From: Mesodorylaimus sp. YZB2_4
Lineage: Eukaryota > Nematoda > Enoplea > Dorylaimida > Dorylaimidae
DNA: 64,000 bases
NCBI GenBank assembly: GCA_030248295.1
Contig: JASANH010001194.1
Location: 345,432 to 409,431 of the forward strand
Direction of reading: 5' to 3'
Shown here: piece after piece, positions 57,931-64,000 of the stretch
How positions within the stretch are numbered: position 1 is the first letter of the stretch
How the letters are laid out: each line of letters begins with the position of its first letter
Position numbers and translations under genes: made by a program
Notes under the pieces: generated by a model
Told to the model about the DNA's origin: nothing
Database searches by the model: none
The model's input: only the letters and a program-made list of their open reading frames with translations

Positions 57931-60900
57931 GTTGGACAGTTAATTGGAAAATAATGCGCACTTATTTCGTTGAAACGCGTCAAACGTTTGTCTAGAATCC
58001 GATCCCAATCAACCAATTCGACTGTGCTTTCTTTACATAAGTCCCCAATGGGCATAGTAACTAGACTATAAAGTAAATCCTTGCCCAAACTACCGCCAGT
58101 CCTACTCGCCAAAAAGCCGAGCAATAACAACGTTAACGTCGAAAAGCAATTACTTTTTTCACGCCTTTTCCTCTTTCGATTTGGCGTAAAACAAAGAAAT
58201 ATTCTTTCCTAATGCCAACCATTCAATCTAAGGGAGGATTCTAATACGCAATTGACACAATCTAGAAGCACCCAGGTTTTGAACACTGGCTCGCACTATG
58301 TCCCGGAAGACAAAGTCGTCGACCAAACACGATGACGAGTCGAACCGGGCAATAAACGGCACCACAGCCACAGCTGGCCACCATTCGAAAGTGGGCGGAG
58401 TCAAAATAAGACACATCCACAAAGAGCAGCTGACCAATCAATCATTACACACCAGCAACCAGCGCCACCTGGCGGGAGATGCGTGAAAAAACAACTTTGT
58501 TTTGTAGCGAGGAAGCTGGTCAACCAGTTAAGTTTCCTGTTTGACTCTGATCCATACAAACGAAGAGAAGAATCCGAAGAATCGTCAGATCGATTCTCTA
58601 CATTCTACATCCTCCCGCCGCGCCCCCGAATCTTGATTTAGCGACAAAAACTCTTACCTTTCCTTCTTCTGAATCCATCCATCTGCTTGTCTTCGAAAAG
58701 AACCTGAAATATAAAAAAGTACAGAAAGTGAGCACAATGGCGAAAAAGCTGAGCAAGTGGCGATTTCTAGGGTTCTAATAGTTCATCCCAGGTTCTCCTC
58801 CTAAACCTAACCAGAGGCCATTCTCCAAGTTTTCCAGGGTACTTTCGAGAATACGGCCTCATCGCCAGGTCTTTAAAAGATGAGCCGAGGACCGAGTATG
58901 AAGAAAAACCGTGAAAAAACATGGTCGATACACCCAGTCATATCAGTACAGTACGACACCCTTGGGTACACAGGCGCATATCCGTTACTAAAGGATAGGC
59001 ATTGCAAAACTAAAGATGATGCCGCAAGCCACATCGTGTGTGTAATTAAAATATACGAATGGTACAAAGCCTTCTATTGTACACTACACATTTTAAAAAA
59101 GACCTACATACTTGTCTTATCTTCCAGTTCGACGCCGAGGTGACTTTGTCCGTTTTCAACCAGCCAATGGAACGCAATTTGTCCAAACGCGGCAAGATCT
59201 ATAAAAAAGCTTCAAGGCAAACATAGCCTTACGTGCTTTTCAGCTAAAGGGGTAGCTACCTAAAGCAAGCTAAAATGTTGGAACTGATTTCTCAGTTCTC
59301 CGCAAGCTCACTGACTAGAAGTAGCCTACACTTTTTTGCAATCGATGTGCGTACTCGAAGCATTTAGAGCTCGATTGATCAAAAACATACAAGCCAATTC
59401 GTAAAACCTGAACGAAATGAAGCATAAAATCGTATCGAAATCAAAATCGATGCATTGTGGTTTAGCGCGTTGTAGCAGACAAATACTTTGTGGTGTCTGC
59501 TAGAAAGCGGTAAAAGAGAAGACCGAATTGAAAATTGAAATTGAAATTGAAGGCAAAAGAAGGAGTGTCGTCGGTTTCTAGCTGTGTGGTAAATTTGCTT
59601 CATTTCTCATTTTTTCTACAAGAATAATCTGTCATTGGTACTTTGGCCGCTGTCGTTTCATGCTCCTCGCACAAGTTTCGCGTTCGTTCGTTGATTCCAA
59701 TTTATCTCGGAATTTCTGAGCATTTTGTTTGTCTGGTTTTTCAAAAACTGTGACCGCCGTCGTGATTTTTCCGCCGGATTTTTAGATTCTATACTTGTGT
59801 GTCTGTCGCGCTTGTTCAGACGACGTGTTTGTTAGTTGAAAGGCGGAACTTGTCTGCCAATTAGCTTCGTGCTCGTCTTCCAGCGTGGTCGTTGACTTGC
59901 GTTAGATGAACTGTCAGGACTCGGCTGCTTTGCTCGACCCCGATGGCGTATTGGTTGGGCGGGGGGGGGGGGGGAGTAGCCAGCAGTAGCTAGACAGCTG
60001 CACATGCTAGCCTTTGCATTAGCATTGGCGGCTGTCGAGCCGAGGGTTCGAATAATTACGGGGCTTAGACGACTAAGTTCGCCTTCGTTTCGTCTATTGA
60101 TTCGGTCAAAGTGCGCATGCGCGCCATCGTGGGTTAGATTTAGGTACCGGTATACGGGACGAACTATAGCTCGACTAGGCCGAGCCAGCTTGCAATTCAG
60201 CCAGTGCGCCGTGGCGAAATGGACTAGAGCGGCGGGTCGGCTCGGCACCGGTTCCGATGGCAGGGAAGCGGTCGTGGGAGGGCGTAAGCGGCCTATGTGT
60301 AAATAGAGGATGGCCAGATCGCCTATATGTTCATCTCTTTTTTAAAAAAAATGTAATAGAAGACGATGTGAAGTTGATTTGGTTGCAATTGAAGAAAATA
60401 ACCCATCATATAATTTTTGCATGGAAAACTTAAATTGTCTCCCGCGTCTTCTTAACTTCTGCTCTCTAGGCCCTTGCTTTCTCTCATCTGCTAGTACTTG
60501 CCGATGTGGTAAATTTTCAGCAGTTTTTAGAAACGATGCTCCCATACTTGTGCGTTTGCGACGGGGATTCATCTCGCTAGCTCATAAGACGCCGATGAAT
60601 CATGTCGGCTGTTTTTCATTGTTCTTCCCTGTTGCAATTCGCGGGCTTATTTAGGATGGCGGTGACGCATGGTCTGAAGACGCAGTTTTTGTTTTTCAAC
60701 GATGACGACATTGGGGCATGTTCTCATTCTAGTTACGCGTTGATGGAATGCTTGTGCGCGTGCCAACAACCTTCATAATGGGCTGTTTTGGTGGGGCTGG
60801 CATTTTAGCTCGTGGGCAGGTAGCTGAATGCTGAAAGCGGGTTTTGTCTCCTGGAACTGACGTGACTAGGACAGGCGCAATACGAGAGGGCTTAGGTTAG

Positions 60901-61123
60901 CTAGTTTTTCGCCCACATGAAATATAAATTGTTAGCATCTTTTTTGCCCGTGCTTGCAAGGCGAGTGAAGTAGTTTTAAAATGTTTTAGTTTGATTCGTG
61001 GCAAAGCGAGTTCAAAAGAGTCGAAGCTCACGTGCACATATTCTGGTCGTTTTTGTGAAAAGAGCGTTTTTCAAAGATCGATACTAATTCGTTATTATTA
61101 TTCGAACGGGAGGGACAGGTCGA
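57931..61123. other. Divergent promoter region between ephrin 3 and SHOC2
   Basis: Three kilobases between the ephrin 3 start (minus) and the first SHOC2 methionine (plus). No gene is recognised. A G-run at about 59959-59972 and GC-rich sequence (60000-60300) are consistent with promoter or 5' UTR DNA. The open frames (for example 60004-60306) have no known domain. Confidence 0.45.
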
Positions 61124-64000
61124 ATGAAAACGTTTCACGCTGGCAAAACAACGCCTTCGCCTGCGAATTGTTCGGTACCCGCGGCGGCGGCGGCGACGAC
61201 GAGTGGTGCAGGAGCTGGAGGAAATAATGTTAATCGATTAAACGCCGGTTCTTCCAACTCGGCGCAGGGCGGAGCTGGCTCAAGAATCGCCGAATACAGG
61301 GAGAGCGCTTTATCGCCGTCGTTGAATTTATCAGGGCACACGACGAGTCAGGCGGCAGTTACTCACTCGCGTTCTTCGAGCGCCGGATCGTCGACGCCTC
61401 CTTCGCCGACGGCAGTGATCATGACCGAGATGGAGAGCCCGAACGAAATGGAATCATACGAGACGCCAGGAGTGAGTCGTAGTCCGAGTATGATCAGCGC
61501 TTTGGAGTACGAGTGGTGTGAAAGAGTATTGGCGTACGAGTGTGCTAATCTAGGAGCGATGGATGGCGCCGAGGCTTTCTTGTCAGGCGGAAATGCGATT
61601 AGCCAAAGTCGAGTAAGAGTGCGTGCAGTGCGCCCCTCGCCCTAATTACGAGTTGCACTGGTTTGCTTGTAATTGGTTCGCTCAAGGCCCCGCAATGGCG
61701 GAGGGCGTTCGTGTCTCGGCGAGGAGGCCGCGATAAATGGCACTAGCAGTCGGGCGCGCTTTTAGGCGTGCTCTCATAAGTGTTTCGTAGTAGGCATAGG
61801 TGTATCTTATCATGCACGTCGTGGCGCAATAGAAAGCCGAGCGTCTGCTGTTTTGCACAATCAGTTGTACTGGCCACTTCTGGCGTGGACTCGTCAAGGC
61901 CGACGTGCGCGCCAGTCACGCCCAGCTTGTTAGAGCTAACAGAATGCACCAAATATCTTCGACGATGCTCTTCGTAGCGGCTTGTTGCTCGTACTCTAGT
62001 GGTAGGGAATGTGGAATTTAGTCACGAGTTGTCGCAGGCTAACGGCGACGTCGATTCGACAACTTTGAACTTTAAAAAAAGATTGCTTTTGTTTTGTTTT
62101 CCTGTCTGCTTAGTTGGGCGATTGATTAAGAAGTTTCGATAACTCGAGGCCAATTTAAGCGAGCCTAGTCCAGTCCCGAATTCATGGGCGATTGGCGTTT
62201 TGCGTTTCTTTTAATTGAGCCATGGACGCATTGACGTCGTCGGCCGTGGTAGGCAAAGTGTGAATGGGTGCCATTTGGAGTGAATAATAGACGGGTGCAT
62301 GATGGACTGTTTCTTGCCGTTCAGTGTGTTTGAAAGCGATGCCAGTCTTGAAAATTGAATTTATATAAAATAATGTTTTGCTAATTGGGAATTTATGCTT
62401 TTAGAAGACGGCCACTGATGGTTCGACTCGTTCGCCCAGAGATCCGCGACGGGTAACGATTGTGGAGAAACCGGGCCAGGAAAAACCACAACCACCGGGC
62501 AACAAGAAAAGGGCAGCGGCGAGTAAGCAACCAGTAAGTGGGCATTGAACTTTCTTGACTTCATTTCACCGCCACCGTTCATCCCTGACGCCAGGCCGCC
62601 TCGCCTTTTTGGCCAAAAAAAGGAAAGAGTCGGTGAGAACCTGCGAAAATCCATTGACGCGTTTTTCGGCCGAGCGAGCGAGCGATTGTAGGTCGGGAGG
62701 ACGGGTCGTCGTCAAAACCATATAGGGTCATTGGTGAAGACGAGGAGTCGTGGCCTAACCGAAACAGGTTTCTGTAGTGCGCTCTCGTACACGCCTAAAC
62801 CGTCTCCTCGTTCCTACCGACTGCCTTGGTTGATGTTGGCTCGACTGGTTTCTCATTCACTCGCTCCTCTTCCCATATAAGGCAGTCTTTTAGTATTATT
62901 CTCTGGTCTTTAACCTAGCATCTCGCTTCGTCATCGTTCAACCATTTTCAATATCGGCCGTGTCTATTTGAATTTTTTCGACAAAATGGTCTTGTTTGGG
63001 AATTAACCGATTTCTCGAAAATATTCCATCGATGCGAGGTGTCTGTCGTTTTTTTATCTGCTCTACTCGCTGTTTTCGGGCCACTGGCGTCGAGTGATCG
63101 GTGATAAAATGATGGTTGTGGAAGAGGAGGAATGCGAAATTGAGTACGCCCAAGGAGACGTTACGTTTCGACCACAAAAAACTCCGCCAAGAAAATCGGA
63201 TGGCCGATCGCGATCGAAATCGCCATCGGCCTTAATCGATAAATTGCCATTCCATTTCGGTGCTAGAAGAAAGGATAGGGCTAATAATGGGAGTAGAGAT
63301 GGCGGAAATGGAAAGCGAAGGGTACTAAACTAAAAAATGTTGAATTTTGCTATAGAAAATTGTAGAAATTTTTTGTTCCTGTCAAAAAGTGTTTTGCTTT
63401 TTAGGATTTGCATAAAGAATTTCAAAAATGCAGAGAGAATCAGGAAACACGGCTGGATTTAAGTTCGTCGGATGTAAGTATCGTTTTTCTGAGTATGGCT
63501 GGAAAACCTGGAGAAGTCTGGGAAAATGGGAATTTTTGAGCCAAAATGACGGGAAAACTGAGCCGCTGCATTTCGATGTTACAATTTTCGAATCACCAGC
63601 TTTTCTATGTGCTGTTGATTATGCTGGAAGTCATTGAATCAGTTAAAATTGATTTAGTAGCCGTCGGAAAATGTGAGAAAAATCAGGAAAAAATCAAATT
63701 TTTTGTCTGGGAAACCTGGAAAAAATCAGGGAAAAGCATTTCCCGCTCCTTGAGTGTATGAACCCTTAACAGGATGGGTAAGTAATACGAACTCCTGCCT
63801 GAGATTTTTGTTGAAAATTTTTGCAAGGGCGGGAATTTTAAGAAATTTCGACTCCTTGTTCGGAAAACTGCGGTTTTTACGCAGCTGATCTCCTCATGAC
63901 TCTGACGAACGTTTCAGATATTGGGTTTGAGGTTGCAAGTAATTAGTTTTTGAAATTCTAGATCACGGTCATACCGTCGGCTATTCGAGATTTGGTGCAG
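61124..64000 (+). CDS. SHOC2: SHOC2/SUR-8 leucine-rich repeat scaffold, 5' exons (runs off right edge)
   Basis: SHOC2 bridges MRAS and the PP1 catalytic subunit to dephosphorylate RAF and activate MAPK. Exons: 61124-61612, 62405-62533, 63405-63473, 63962-64000 (partial), all joined in phase 0. The first 163 residues are low-complexity Ser/Ala/Gly/Pro. Exon 2 encodes RRVTIVEKPGQEK, then a basic PPGNKKRAAASKQ stretch. Exon 3 reads DLHKEFQKCRENQETRLDLS and exon 4 ITVIPSAIRDLVQ. These correspond to the vertebrate segment VIKELNKCREENSMRLDLS followed by IHILPSSIKELTQ, the entry to the LRR array. The match is short but ordered and the spacing is exact. The remaining roughly 20 LRRs lie beyond the window. 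The very long first exon is unlike the usual Lys-rich N-terminus and could alternatively be another gene's exon. Confidence 0.78.
63109..63321 (+). CDS. SHOC2: Alternative first coding exon of SHOC2
   Basis: An ATG-initiated open stretch (MMVVEEEECEIEYAQGDVTF) ends at a GT donor (AGG/GTACTA) in phase 0 and can splice directly to the 63405 exon. It encodes 71 residues: acidic start, then RPQKTPPRKSDGRSRSKSPS and a basic tail. It cannot be an internal exon after 62533 because the frame upstream of its ATG meets a stop. I infer an alternative promoter producing a shorter N-terminus. DVTF is similar to the VAF core of the PP1-docking motif in vertebrate SHOC2. Confidence 0.55.

Noticed and set aside
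1..64000. CRISPR array, prophage or bacterial operon
   Set aside because: No regularly spaced repeats, no ribosome-binding sites and pervasive spliceosomal introns; the DNA is eukaryotic.

Overview
The window is metazoan nuclear DNA. It has spliced genes on both strands with GT-AG introns, many of only 51-62 nt, separated by gaps full of decayed repeats. A nematode or close ecdysozoan relative fits best. The evidence is a canonical major-sperm-protein (MSP) reading frame, three ephrins that all end in GPI-type tails, very short introns, a BEL/Pao retroelement fragment, and two same-strand gene pairs separated by only 200-360 bp whose downstream gene has a 3' splice site just before its ATG. 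The species assignment is inference.

Layout. 1-610: inverted copies of a tRNA-derived SINE. 659-1293(-): 5' part of an isochorismatase-like gene (ISOC1/2 family). 1650-12351(-): a complete 22-exon PDZ-GEF (RAPGEF2/6). 14524-15180(-): intronless NSE2/MMS21 SUMO ligase. 16604-21639(+): 15-exon Bicaudal-C. 21942-24954(-): 15-exon phosphoacetylglucosamine mutase. 25154-27791(-): ATAD1/Msp1 AAA ATPase. 28300-33050: mobile-element and pseudogene cluster (LINE remnant, split MSP gene, hAT-like element, BEL/Pao gag remnant carrying a nested inverted-repeat transposon). 33916-35070(-): intronless rhodopsin-like GPCR flanked by two copies of a dispersed repeat. 37996-57930(-): three tandem ephrin genes. 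61124-64000(+): 5' part of SHOC2/SUR-8, with an alternative first exon.

Most gene models were rebuilt exon by exon. Splice phases were checked for consistency and each predicted protein was compared with what is known of its family. Several gene pairs share a pathway: PDZ-GEF (Rap GEF) and SHOC2 (Ras/Rap-MAPK scaffold) act in small-GTPase signalling, and the ephrins act in contact-dependent guidance. The others (NSE2, AGM1, ATAD1, ISOC) are housekeeping genes. Their adjacency does not suggest a single functional cluster, apart from the ephrin array and the two operon-like pairs.

The most notable observations are the tandem ephrin array with one GC-AG intron, the operon-like ATAD1-AGM1 and PDZ-GEF-ISOC pairs, the 657-bp transposon with 108-bp terminal inverted repeats and a perfect 7-bp target duplication, the split MSP gene, a new SINE family, and the two SHOC2 N-termini.
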